From Puniceispirillum sp965657105 (GTDB lineage: Bacteria; Pseudomonadota; Alphaproteobacteria; Puniceispirillales; Puniceispirillaceae), in NCBI RefSeq assembly GCF_965657105.1, contig NZ_CBFHNB010000015.1:1-36616 (forward strand): a stretch of 36,616 nucleotides of DNA, read 5' to 3'. Shown here piece after piece: positions 6,372-14,055 of the stretch (positions are counted from its first letter, which is position 1; every line of letters starts with the position of its first letter). The notes beneath the pieces are model-generated. The model was not told where the DNA came from, searched no databases, and was given only the letters and a program-made list of their open reading frames with translations. A program made the translations under genes and the position numbers.

Positions 6372-9329
6372 ATGACAGACGCGCTTAGACATTTTGACCG
6401 TATATGTCGGGGTATCCCGATTGCCAATCCAGACAAGGCAGAACTCATATCGTCAGTGGCTGCCGAATTTGCGCCCTATCTTGCTCATATTGGTAATGCT
6501 GGTGATGCAGAAAACCTATCGGCGTCTGACCTAGCTCATATATTCACCCATGCGCCACATCTTCTGTTACTGGCACGCCGCTTTGCCGATGATATTGGCA
6601 CTATTCTGCGTGGGGATTCGGCGAGAATTATCGATATGGCACATGATCGATTCCGGCACGACATGCGGAACATCAAAGATGACGCCCAGGCCATGCAGTC
6701 TATCCGCCAGTTTCGTGGCCGTGTTTCATTCGCCGCCGCGCTGGGTGACATTGTTGGACAAACGCCAATGGATGCGCAATTTACATGGCTTAGCGATGCC
6801 GCCATATATGCTGTCAGGGAAACAGCGCATTTTCTAATGCGCCAGGCGGCTGAACGCGGGCTGGCAAAGCCGCCGCAAGACAATCTAGAAGGATGTGGAT
6901 GGATCATTTTTGCAGTTGGCAAATTAGGGGCGGAAGAACTTAATTATTCATCTGATATTGATCTGATTATCCTGCATGATCCAGACGCAAATCCATTAAA
7001 AGATCCCAGCAAAGCCCAGTCATTTTATGTTGCCCAAACCCGGGCGCTGGTAAAATTACTATCGGCCGCCACTGTCGATGGCATTGGCTGGCGTGTTGAT
7101 TTACGCTTGCGCCCCGATCCGGGTGCAACCGCCGTCAGCATCCAGATCGCCGCGGCGCTTGGTTATTATGAATCGATTGCGCGCACATGGGAACGTGCCG
7201 CCTTTATCCGTGCCCGCCCCATCGCTGGGGATATGGTGGCAGGGCAGAATTTTCTAGGCGAAATTCAGCCTTTCATATGGCGGCGATCGCTGGATTATAC
7301 AGTCATGGATGATATGCGCACGATGTTGCGTCGGCCAGCAGACAGTGCCGCATGGACAGGATTTAATCTGAAAACAGGTCATGGCGGCATTCGTACGATA
7401 GAGTTTTTTACCCATGTCCTACAGCTGGTCTTTGGTGGTAGAGAGCCTGAAATCCGGCAACATCGGACTGCTGATGCTTTGCATATGCTAGCCAAAAAAG
7501 AGTGGATCACAGCGACACAGGCAGATCGTTTGGTGGCTTTATATAGCTTGCTTCGTCGGGCTGAACACAGGCTGCAAATGATCGCCGATCAGCAAACGCA
7601 TAGCCTGCCGCGCGATGATGAAAGCCTGAACAATTTTGCCCGCTTCATGGGACATGAAGATACAAACAGCCTTTGCGACGGGCTGACGGCCATTCTAGCC
7701 GAGGTCAATGACATGACCGCACATGATCTGCTTGATGATATTCTGAGTGCAGGTCTGAATGACGCATCCAACCCCAATGATAACCCCAATGATAACCCCA
7801 AGGGTGATACTAAGGGTAATGACACAAAAACGATTGATATCTTTCTGGAAGATCAGGATCAGTTGATCAACTGGCTTGGTTCAATTGGTTTTGAACGTCC
7901 CAACGATGTCGCCGATGCTTTATCCGGCTGGATTGCTGGACGCATTCCGGCAACACGCGGTGAACGATCGCGGATGCTACTTGGGCGTCTGATGCCCGAA
8001 TTATTGCGCCAGCTAGCCAAAGGCACCCAGCCTGACAATGCCTTTGCTGCGCTTGCCTATTTCATTGAGGGGTTACCAGCCAGTGTGCAGATTTTTTCTC
8101 TACTGGATTATAACCGGCATCTGGCACGGCTGTTATGCGACATTATTGTGTTATCGCCGCGCCTGACCCAGATTTTGAAACGCAATCCAATGCTGTTTGA
8201 GTTGCTGTTATATAAAGAATTTTTTGATCCCCTGCCCGATGCCCAGAGCATTGCCGATCACATGCGTACGATCATTACCGGAATGGATGTCGAAAACGCA
8301 CTTGATAACATCAAACGACATACGCGTGAATTGCGCTTTCGTGCCGAATTGCAAGCCATCAGCCTGAGCAGTGATCGATCCGCACTGGAACGGTCGCTAA
8401 GCGCGATTGCCGAAGCAACCACCCAGATTGTGCTGGAACTTGCGCGGGCTGATATGGAACGCCGGCATGGCAAAATCCCGGGACTATGCGGCATTATTGC
8501 CCTTGGCCGCTTGGGTATAGCCCAGCTGACAGCCACATCTGATCTGGATATATTATTCGTCTATGACGCGCCAGATGCGGCCAAATCCGATGCTAGCCGC
8601 AGCCTTGACGCCGCCAGCTATTACATTCGCCTGACCCAGACCTTTATAAGCTGGATGACAACGCAAAGTGCCGAAGGTGCGCTATATGAGGTTGATTTCC
8701 GGCTTCGCCCTGAAGGTTCGGCAGGTGCTATCGCAACCCCGCTTGACCGTTTATCACATTATATCGACACCGATATATGGCTTTGGGAAAAGCTGGCGCT
8801 GACCAAGGCACGATTTGTGGCTGGCGACAAGGCGCTATCGGCCCCAGCCATGAAGATCATCTGCGATGCTATCAATCAGGCACATGATCATGATGCTGTC
8901 ATGTCCAGTATTGCCAATATGCAAAAGCGCATGGAAGCTGGTCGAAAAGACGCCTCAAAATGGCAGTTGCGTTTACAGGCCGGCGGTCTTGGCGATCTTG
9001 ACTTGCTGATCCAAGGTCTGCGGCTTATCTATGGCAACCATTTTACCGATAGTGGACAAGCGCCTGCTGATATTCTGGCCAGTCTGGCAGCTTCAGGTCT
9101 GATCGATAATAATGATGCCCAGATGCTGGCTGATGCGCATATGGTGATGAGTAATGCGCAACATGCGCTACGCCTGTCGATACAATCAGCCCAGACGGTT
9201 AATGACGACCTCCCCCCTGCTTTGGGGCAATTTCTATCTAGCTGGTTAGATACCCCTGATATCCATCAGCTGACGATCAAGCTTGATGAGATGCGGGCAT
9301 CGGTGCGCGCGATCATGACCCGTCTTTAA
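6372..9329 (+). CDS. glnE: Bifunctional glutamine synthetase adenylyltransferase/adenylyl-removing enzyme
   Basis: Adds and removes AMP on the regulatory tyrosine of glutamine synthetase, tuning it to nitrogen status under PII and glutamine control. At 985 residues it has the expected two nucleotidyltransferase domains. The N-terminal deadenylylase motif is at 183-197, ending SDIDL. The C-terminal adenylyltransferase motif is at 712-726, ending SDLDIL. Both keep the metal-binding D-x-D pairs. Residues 467-485, between the first catalytic domain and the centre of the protein, are a low-complexity Asn/Asp/Pro/Gly stretch built from 12-nt repeats, an unusual linker. No clear ribosome site precedes the ATG, so the start is less certain than the identity. 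The glnK-amtB pair lies 18 kb away; no glutamine synthetase gene is in the window. Confidence 0.95.
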   Translation: MTDALRHFDRICRGIPIANPDKAELISSVAAEFAPYLAHIGNAGDAENLSASDLAHIFTHAPHLLLLARRFADDIGTILRGDSARIIDMAHDRFRHDMRNIKDDAQAMQSIRQFRGRVSFAAALGDIVGQTPMDAQFTWLSDAAIYAVRETAHFLMRQAAERGLAKPPQDNLEGCGWIIFAVGKLGAEELNYSSDIDLIILHDPDANPLKDPSKAQSFYVAQTRALVKLLSAATVDGIGWRVDLRLRPDPGATAVSIQIAAALGYYESIARTWERAAFIRARPIAGDMVAGQNFLGEIQPFIWRRSLDYTVMDDMRTMLRRPADSAAWTGFNLKTGHGGIRTIEFFTHVLQLVFGGREPEIRQHRTADALHMLAKKEWITATQADRLVALYSLLRRAEHRLQMIADQQTHSLPRDDESLNNFARFMGHEDTNSLCDGLTAILAEVNDMTAHDLLDDILSAGLNDASNPNDNPNDNPKGDTKGNDTKTIDIFLEDQDQLINWLGSIGFERPNDVADALSGWIAGRIPATRGERSRMLLGRLMPELLRQLAKGTQPDNAFAALAYFIEGLPASVQIFSLLDYNRHLARLLCDIIVLSPRLTQILKRNPMLFELLLYKEFFDPLPDAQSIADHMRTIITGMDVENALDNIKRHTRELRFRAELQAISLSSDRSALERSLSAIAEATTQIVLELARADMERRHGKIPGLCGIIALGRLGIAQLTATSDLDILFVYDAPDAAKSDASRSLDAASYYIRLTQTFISWMTTQSAEGALYEVDFRLRPEGSAGAIATPLDRLSHYIDTDIWLWEKLALTKARFVAGDKALSAPAMKIICDAINQAHDHDAVMSSIANMQKRMEAGRKDASKWQLRLQAGGLGDLDLLIQGLRLIYGNHFTDSGQAPADILASLAASGLIDNNDAQMLADAHMVMSNAQHALRLSIQSAQTVNDDLPPALGQFLSSWLDTPDIHQLTIKLDEMRASVRAIMTRL
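7770..7799 (+). repeat. 12-nt in-frame repeat inside glnE (Asn-Pro-Asn-Asp)
   Basis: AACCCCAATGAT occurs at 7770-7781 and 7782-7793, followed by a half copy to 7799. The units keep the reading frame and code for NPND repeats in the linker after the deadenylylase domain. A more degenerate GGTGATACTAAG/GGTAATGAC continuation follows. Confidence 0.9.
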
Positions 9330-9337
9330 CCTATGCT

Positions 9338-9385
9338 TGCACCCAAACATGGCTGTCAGGTGCATTTTGTTAAAACTTTTTTTTG
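9338..9385 (+). terminator. Possible terminator after glnE
   Basis: TGCACC at 9338-9343 pairs with GGTGCA at 9359-9364 across a 15-nt loop, and a long T-rich run follows from about 9378. The stem is short and separated from the T run by about 13 nt, so this is a weak candidate, 9 nt after the glnE stop. Confidence 0.35.
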
Positions 9386-9517
9386 TTTTTGCATTTTTGT
9401 CTCTTAATCGACATATCAGCACCGAAATCAGAACAGACTTAGGGTGTTTTACGGACGTAAGAGAAAGGCTAAATCTACCTCGCTCGCGGGATTGGTTTTC
9501 TTCGTAACATTTTATAT

Positions 9518-9546
9518 TTGACGTGCGCCAATTTAGGTGAAATCTA
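9518..9546 (+). promoter_or_regulatory. Possible sigma-70-type promoter for the MFS gene
   Basis: TTGACG at 9518-9523 is followed after 17 nt by AATCTA at 9541-9546, 36 nt before the ATG at 9583. The -35 match is good and the -10 match poor. The rest of the 253-nt gap between glnE and the MFS gene shows nothing I can name. Confidence 0.25.
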
Positions 9547-9582
9547 AAACGGTAACGTCGCAACCCAAGTGAAAGATCTGCT

Positions 9583-10875
9583 ATGTTCCGATCTATCGCC
9601 GCGTCATGGACTTTGTTTTTTGGCCTGCTTCTGATTATGGCAGGTAACGGGCTTCAGGTCGTGCTGTTGGGAACGCGAGCAAGCGAGGCGGCGTTTAGCA
9701 ATATCGCCACTGGTTTTGTCATGGCCGGCTATTATGTTGGCATCTTCATCGGCTCAATTCTGGTGCCGCGGATTCTGGCTAATGTAGGTCATGTGCGCGT
9801 TTTTGGTGCCATGTCAGCCATTGCGTCATCAGCGATTCTGATCCATGCCGCTTTCGTTGATCCCGTTTTATGGGCAGTTATGCGCCTGCTTACAGGTTTC
9901 AGCTTTGCCGGCATGTATATTGTCTGCGAAAGCTGGCTTAACGACAAAGCGACCAATGAAACACGCGGTCAGCTATTATCGATCTATATGATCATCACTA
10001 TGGGCGGCATGAGCCTTGGTCAGGTGATGATTTCATTTGGTGAAGATGGCGGCTATGGTTTGTTTTTGCTGGCGTCGGTCATGGTCTCGATGGCGGTTGT
10101 ACCAATCTTGATTACGGTTGGTAAGGCTCCCGAATTTGACACGCCCGAACGGCTGGGCTTTCGGCGTCTATATCAGATTTCGCCATTGGCAGTGATTGGC
10201 ATGGGACTGACTGGTGCAGCCACTGCTATGATCTTTGGTATGGGTCCCATCTATGGCCGCAGCATCGGCATGACCAACACCGAAGTTGGCTATTTCATGG
10301 CGGCGGTCACATTGGGTACTTTGATTTTGCAATATCCGGTTGGTCGGATATCGGATCGTTTTGACCGCCGGATTGTTATTCTTGGCGTGGCTATTGTGTC
10401 GGGTCTGAGTGTGTTGATTGCCACCTGGCTCGATGCCAATAATCTGGCCTTGTTATTGATATGTATGTTGATTTTTGGCGGTACGAATTTTCCGCTTTAT
10501 TCGCTTTGTATCGCGCATGCTAATGACTATCTGTCACCGCGACAGATGGTGGCGATGGCGTCTGGTCTGATTATGATTAATGGTGCTGGTGCGGTTATCG
10601 GTGCGCCTATTGCCGCCATGTTTATTGAATATCTGGGCACCATCAGCTTTATGCCCGCAATTGCCGCCTCACAATTCCTGCTGGCGCTATTCGTTCTGGT
10701 GCGTATGCGAAGCCGTTCAGCGGTTCCTGCCGCCGCACAGGGGCCGTATGTGGCCATGCCTGACTCATCTAGTGGTGTCGCCACCAGCCTGAATCCGGAG
10801 TCCGAATGGGTGACGACTGATGATGACGGATTTACCGATGATGACCCCTTGAAAGATAATCCTTATATTAACTAG
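9583..10875 (+). CDS. Major facilitator superfamily transporter (YcaD-like)
   Basis: Inner-membrane secondary transporter of 430 residues with about 12 hydrophobic segments. The loop between helices 2 and 3 (VPRILANVGHVRVFG) and the segment MRLLTGFSFAGMYIVCESWL resemble the YcaD/YfkF group of MFS proteins; the second half has a matching GRISDRFDRR loop. The tail from about 378 is hydrophilic and acidic (many Asp, Ser, Thr), cytoplasmic by prediction. The stop codon sits at the start of a degenerate 15-nt tandem repeat. The gene is flanked by gaps of 253 and 183 nt and appears to be transcribed alone. Substrate unknown. Confidence 0.85.
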   Translation: MFRSIAASWTLFFGLLLIMAGNGLQVVLLGTRASEAAFSNIATGFVMAGYYVGIFIGSILVPRILANVGHVRVFGAMSAIASSAILIHAAFVDPVLWAVMRLLTGFSFAGMYIVCESWLNDKATNETRGQLLSIYMIITMGGMSLGQVMISFGEDGGYGLFLLASVMVSMAVVPILITVGKAPEFDTPERLGFRRLYQISPLAVIGMGLTGAATAMIFGMGPIYGRSIGMTNTEVGYFMAAVTLGTLILQYPVGRISDRFDRRIVILGVAIVSGLSVLIATWLDANNLALLLICMLIFGGTNFPLYSLCIAHANDYLSPRQMVAMASGLIMINGAGAVIGAPIAAMFIEYLGTISFMPAIAASQFLLALFVLVRMRSRSAVPAAAQGPYVAMPDSSSGVATSLNPESEWVTTDDDGFTDDDPLKDNPYIN

Positions 10876-10907
10876 AACCTATATTAATAAAGCCTATATC
10901 AACAAAG
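10861..10907. repeat. Degenerate 15-17 nt repeat x3 across the MFS gene stop
   Basis: Copies at 10861-10877, 10878-10892 and 10893-10907 all begin CCT(T)ATAT. The last two differ at only two of 15 bases. The first copy encodes the final residues Pro-Tyr-Ile-Asn and the TAG stop, so the gene tail has again been duplicated downstream. Confidence 0.75.
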
Positions 10908-11058
10908 TCGCTAGTGAAGCGGCGTTCACATCTGATTTCTATATTACTCTTTATCGGGCTTGATACGGGCGTTGGTCTAGCCCTGTATAAATAGTTTAAA
11001 AGTATTATATGCCTCAAAATCATTGGCGCGTAATGGTAAATGACATTAGTTTATCGTA

Positions 11059-11595
11059 ATGAATAGATTTACCATAACAAACAGGTTATCCGGCTTTTGC
11101 GTATATGTACTGCTGGTCTGCGGTGCCGGATTATCAGTCACCCATACCAGCATGGCTACCGACGATCCCTTTGACATTAGTGGCACGGTAACTGTGACGC
11201 GCGTCAGCGATGGCGACTCCTTGCGCAGTGGTGCGTTACGCATTCGTTTATTTGGCATTGATGCCCCTGAGATCAAACAGATATGCCATTACGATTCGAG
11301 TATAAAATGGCCGTGCGGTGAAACCGCGCGTGACCGGTTGCGTACATTGGTAAAAACCGCCGCGCATCTGCAATGCAGACTCCGCGACACTGATCGCTAT
11401 GGGCGGCTTGTCATGCAATGTTTTGCCAATGATAAAGACCTTGGCAGAACGCTGGTCGAAGAAGGCATGGCTGTCGCCTATGAACGTTATGCCACGGATT
11501 ATATCGCGGTTCAGGCACAAGCACGCGACGCTGGCCGTGGTCTATGGGCTGGCACGTTCGATATGCCTGAAGACTGGCGCAAGACAAACCGATAA
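11059..11595 (+). CDS. Secreted thermonuclease-like (SNase domain) nuclease
   Basis: Probable exported Ca2+-dependent nuclease of the staphylococcal nuclease family. An N-terminal hydrophobic stretch at about 10-28 looks like a signal peptide. The OB-fold domain starts at about 41 (GTVTVTRVSDGDSL). The catalytic set is visible: Arg63, Asp68 and Glu71 in RLFGIDAPE, and Arg116 in DRYGR, equivalent to Arg35, Asp40, Glu43 and Arg87 of the S. aureus enzyme. Cys76 and Cys86, and possibly Cys106 and Cys121, could form disulfides outside the cytoplasm. Length (178) is normal for a single SNase domain. It stands alone, followed by a strong inverted repeat. Its substrate in vivo (DNA scavenging or other) is unknown. 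Confidence 0.88.
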   Translation: MNRFTITNRLSGFCVYVLLVCGAGLSVTHTSMATDDPFDISGTVTVTRVSDGDSLRSGALRIRLFGIDAPEIKQICHYDSSIKWPCGETARDRLRTLVKTAAHLQCRLRDTDRYGRLVMQCFANDKDLGRTLVEEGMAVAYERYATDYIAVQAQARDAGRGLWAGTFDMPEDWRKTNR

Positions 11596-11606
11596 GCATG
11601 AAACAT

Positions 11607-11647
11607 CTGGTCAATCATCACGATCTATCTTTTGTGATCTTGACCAG
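11607..11647. repeat. Strong inverted repeat between the nuclease gene and the 68-residue ORF
   Basis: CTGGTCAA at 11607-11614 pairs perfectly with TTGACCAG at 11640-11647, and inside it ATCAC at 11617-11621 pairs with GTGAT at 11634-11638. Together this is a 13-bp stem with a 1-2 nt bulge and a 12-nt loop. No T run follows on the plus strand, so it could be an unconventional terminator, an mRNA-stabilising hairpin or an operator. Confidence 0.7.
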
Positions 11648-11723
11648 CACGCCAAATTCGGGTCATTGTGCATATGAATTTGTGAATAACTGCGAAAAAC
11701 TGTTAATCGAATAGGGTAAAATA

Positions 11724-11930
11724 ATGTCAGACGATGAACGTATCACCATCATCGCCGAAACTTTTGAAGCGGCAGCGCTTGAATTTCACCGGCGCAAATT
11801 GGCATCTCAGGGATTTCGTATGGCGGGGCCTATTTCAACCCAGCGCTTTGAATTGATGCGTGGTGCTGAACGCGAGCTTTTGTTTGATGGCCAACCGATG
11901 TTTGCGGTGACCTTTTCAAAAGAAGACTGA
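11724..11930 (+). CDS. Small conserved-looking protein of unknown function
   Basis: Encodes 68 residues beginning MSDDERITII. I do not recognise a family. The product is soluble, with no signal peptide or membrane segment; residues 1-30 look helical, and the rest (PISTQRFELMRG, LFDGQPMFAVTF) looks like short strands. A GGGT run lies about 8 nt before the ATG. Codon use matches the neighbours, which with its position in a gap between convergent genes argues that it is real. Nothing in the context suggests a role. Confidence 0.6.
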   Translation: MSDDERITIIAETFEAAALEFHRRKLASQGFRMAGPISTQRFELMRGAERELLFDGQPMFAVTFSKED

Positions 11931-11935
11931 CAGAG

Positions 11936-11951
11936 AGCGCGTCTGCGCGCT
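11936..11951. terminator. Short GC-rich hairpin between convergent genes
   Basis: AGCGCG and CGCGCT form a 6-bp stem around the tetraloop TCTG, 5 nt after the stop of the 68-residue gene and 33 nt from the stop of the converging DUF1489 gene. There is no clear T run on either side, so a terminator role is only plausible. Confidence 0.35.
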
Positions 11952-11983
11952 AGCCTATCCTTATATCAAGACAAGCTCACGCC

Positions 11984-12403
11984 CTATAGCAAGCCAAGCT
12001 CTCTTAGTTCGGCGACCATGGCTGTGGGCATTTCCTCGCCATCCTCCTCGCTCACCAGCACATCATGTGGCGCATCCTGTGCCTCAAGATAGCGCCAACC
12101 CTGAAAAATACGCATCCGCGTTGGCGCAACCTTGACCAGACCGGGGGCAAGGACAATGCCACATGCCGGACGGCCATCAGCGCGCGTCACCTCGCGCAGT
12201 TCGACGATTGATTGGCGCGCGCACATGACGCCCTTGATGATCCAGTAGATAGAGCCACCTGCCAGGATTTCGTCAGCGCGGCGGGGCCGGTTTCGGGTGA
12301 CATGCATAAGCGGCATCTGCGCCGCTATCCGGCTATTCTGCCATTCCTGCAATGCCTCGAATGATTCAGAACCAACCGATAATTTTTTCAAATGCACAGG
12401 CAT
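11984..12403 (-). CDS. DUF1489 family protein
   Basis: 139-residue cytosolic protein whose start (MPVHLKKLSVGSESFEAL), central RPRRADEILAGGSIYWIIKG and FQGWRYLE segment match what I recall of DUF1489 (COG5458), an alphaproteobacterial family without known function. The conserved R-P-x-R-x-x-E-I-L-x-G-G-S-I-Y-W region suggests a compact fold. It lies 43 nt downstream of mgtE on the same strand, so the two may be cotranscribed; whether they are functionally linked is unknown. The ribosome site is weak. Confidence 0.8.
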   Translation of the reverse strand: MPVHLKKLSVGSESFEALQEWQNSRIAAQMPLMHVTRNRPRRADEILAGGSIYWIIKGVMCARQSIVELREVTRADGRPACGIVLAPGLVKVAPTRMRIFQGWRYLEAQDAPHDVLVSEEDGEEMPTAMVAELRELGLL

Positions 12404-12446
12404 TACAGACGGACTTTCTCACACAAAGGGCCAGCGGCATAGCGAC

Positions 12447-13847
12447 TTAAATAAGATAGAGCGCGGCAAGCCCAAGGAAAACAAAAAACCCAACAACATC
12501 CGTGATTGTGGTGATAAAAACACTAGAGGCCACTGCCGGATCGACACCCAAACGCAACAAACCCAGCGGCACAATCGTGCCACTTAGGCCAGCGACAATC
12601 AAATTGGCAAACATCGCTACCGCCATGACCATGGCAATATCTGCATCACCAAACCATATATAGGACAAACCCGACGCCATGCCGGCAAAAATAATGCCAT
12701 TAAAAAACGAAACCAGTAGTTCGCGCCGCACAAAAGACCATGCCGCCAGATTATCAAGCTGGCGTAGCGCAATCGCACGCACAGCAACGGTAACAGTCTG
12801 GGTGCCAGCATTGCCCCCCATCGATGCCACGATGGGCATTAGTACGGCAAGCGCAACAAGCTGTTCAATGGTCGCATCAAACAAACCAATGACCATCGAC
12901 GCAATGACCGCCGTGATCAGATTAATCGTCAGCCAGCCTGTCCGCCCCTGCATTGTTTCACGCAGACTAGAACGTAGACTGGCATCACCAACACCCGCGA
13001 GTGCCATCAAATCTTCTTCGGCTTCTTCGTCAATCACATCAATCACATCATCAATAGTGACCATGCCGACAAGACGGTTATCTTCATCAACTACACCAGC
13101 GCTGACCATACCATAATGGCGGAATAACGATGCCACTTCTTCCTGATCCATAGTGACCGGAATAAGCCGAAAATCAGCATCCATAATTTCCGACATACGA
13201 CGTGGACGCTGGGTGCATAATAATGTGCTTAACCGCACCTCACCCAATACATGGCGGGTCGGATCAATAACGAAGATAAGATAGAAATCCCCCACATCAT
13301 GTTCTTCATTTCGCAGAAAATCGATAGTCTGCCCCACCGTCCAGAATGATGGCACAGTTACCACTTCACGCTGCATCAGGCGACCGGCCGAATCTTCGGG
13401 GAATGACAGCCCCTCTTCAACCAGAATGCGGTCTTCAGCAGGTAAAGCCGCAAGCACATCGTTGCGCTCGTCTTGCTCAAGCTCTTCGACAATGTTCAGC
13501 GCATCATCTGTGGGCAGATCGGGCAGTTGCCGCGCCAGTGCCGCCATCCCCATCACATCGACAATTTCATCACGGGTTTGCTCATCAAGATGCGTAAGCG
13601 TTTCGGCATCCAGATCATCACCCAGCATGCGTACCAGCTTGGCAGCTACCTCCAAAGGTAACTTTTCGATCAGATCGGCTTGATCTGCCGGGTGCAAAGG
13701 CGCCATTAATGTCCGTGCGCGGCGCTTCTCATTATCCATGACCGCCTGATTGATCGCTGTCTCAACCTTTGGTGTCAGGCCATAAAGTGACGCGATACGA
13801 CCAACAGCATCGTCCTTGCGTTCACTCATGTCCTGATTATTGACCAT
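12447..13847 (-). CDS. mgtE: Magnesium transporter MgtE
   Basis: Mg2+ channel of the inner membrane. The 466-residue protein has the three parts expected: an acidic MgtE N-terminal superhelical domain (about 30-130, with PADQADLIEKLP), a pair of CBS domains (about 140-260) that sense cytosolic Mg2+ in studied homologues, and a C-terminal membrane domain of five helices with the pore sequence region MPIVASMGGNAGTQT. I keep the ATG at 13847, preceded by GGCAGG; a second ATG at 13829 also has CAGG before it. It is followed 43 nt later by the DUF1489 gene. I see no M-box-like leader in the 208 nt upstream. Confidence 0.95.
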   Translation of the reverse strand: MVNNQDMSERKDDAVGRIASLYGLTPKVETAINQAVMDNEKRRARTLMAPLHPADQADLIEKLPLEVAAKLVRMLGDDLDAETLTHLDEQTRDEIVDVMGMAALARQLPDLPTDDALNIVEELEQDERNDVLAALPAEDRILVEEGLSFPEDSAGRLMQREVVTVPSFWTVGQTIDFLRNEEHDVGDFYLIFVIDPTRHVLGEVRLSTLLCTQRPRRMSEIMDADFRLIPVTMDQEEVASLFRHYGMVSAGVVDEDNRLVGMVTIDDVIDVIDEEAEEDLMALAGVGDASLRSSLRETMQGRTGWLTINLITAVIASMVIGLFDATIEQLVALAVLMPIVASMGGNAGTQTVTVAVRAIALRQLDNLAAWSFVRRELLVSFFNGIIFAGMASGLSYIWFGDADIAMVMAVAMFANLIVAGLSGTIVPLGLLRLGVDPAVASSVFITTITDVVGFFVFLGLAALYLI

Positions 13848-13959
13848 ATTACCTGCCCATGTTCGCTTTTCTGTTCCAAATCAAGATGAACATACAGGCC
13901 GTGCCTTGGGTCACATCTTTTATGAAAACTCAATTCTGTGATACCAGACCTGACGATAT

Positions 13960-13995
13960 TTGAAAACCACCGAGACCATGTCGTCTCCATTTCAA
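13960..13995 (-). terminator. Possible terminator after the ScfR-like regulator gene
   Basis: On the minus strand an outer TTGAAA/TTTCAA pair encloses a GAGAC/GTCTC stem with a 6-nt loop, followed by a TTTTC stretch. It lies 61 nt beyond the regulator's stop and 113 nt before mgtE. Stems are short and interrupted. The rest of the 13848-14055 gap shows nothing recognisable. Confidence 0.3.
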
Positions 13996-14055
13996 CAAGC
14001 CAAAGCATCATCGGTAACATTATTACAAAACCAGAAAAATCTAATCTGGGTAATT

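Noticed and set aside
9330..9582. tRNA or small RNA gene in the largest gaps (also 15517-15747, 20451-20669, 32297-32514)
   Set aside because: No cloverleaf, TTC-arm sequence or conserved small RNA signature was found by eye; a covariance search would be needed to exclude less obvious RNAs.
12679..13116. A 145-residue plus-strand frame
   Set aside because: It is antisense to the mgtE membrane domain and CBS region; composition is Ser/Thr/Ile-biased as expected for a shadow.
13848..14055. Magnesium-sensing riboswitch upstream of mgtE
   Set aside because: I could not find the multi-helix M-box pattern; only a short hairpin at 13960-13995, better placed as the upstream gene's terminator.
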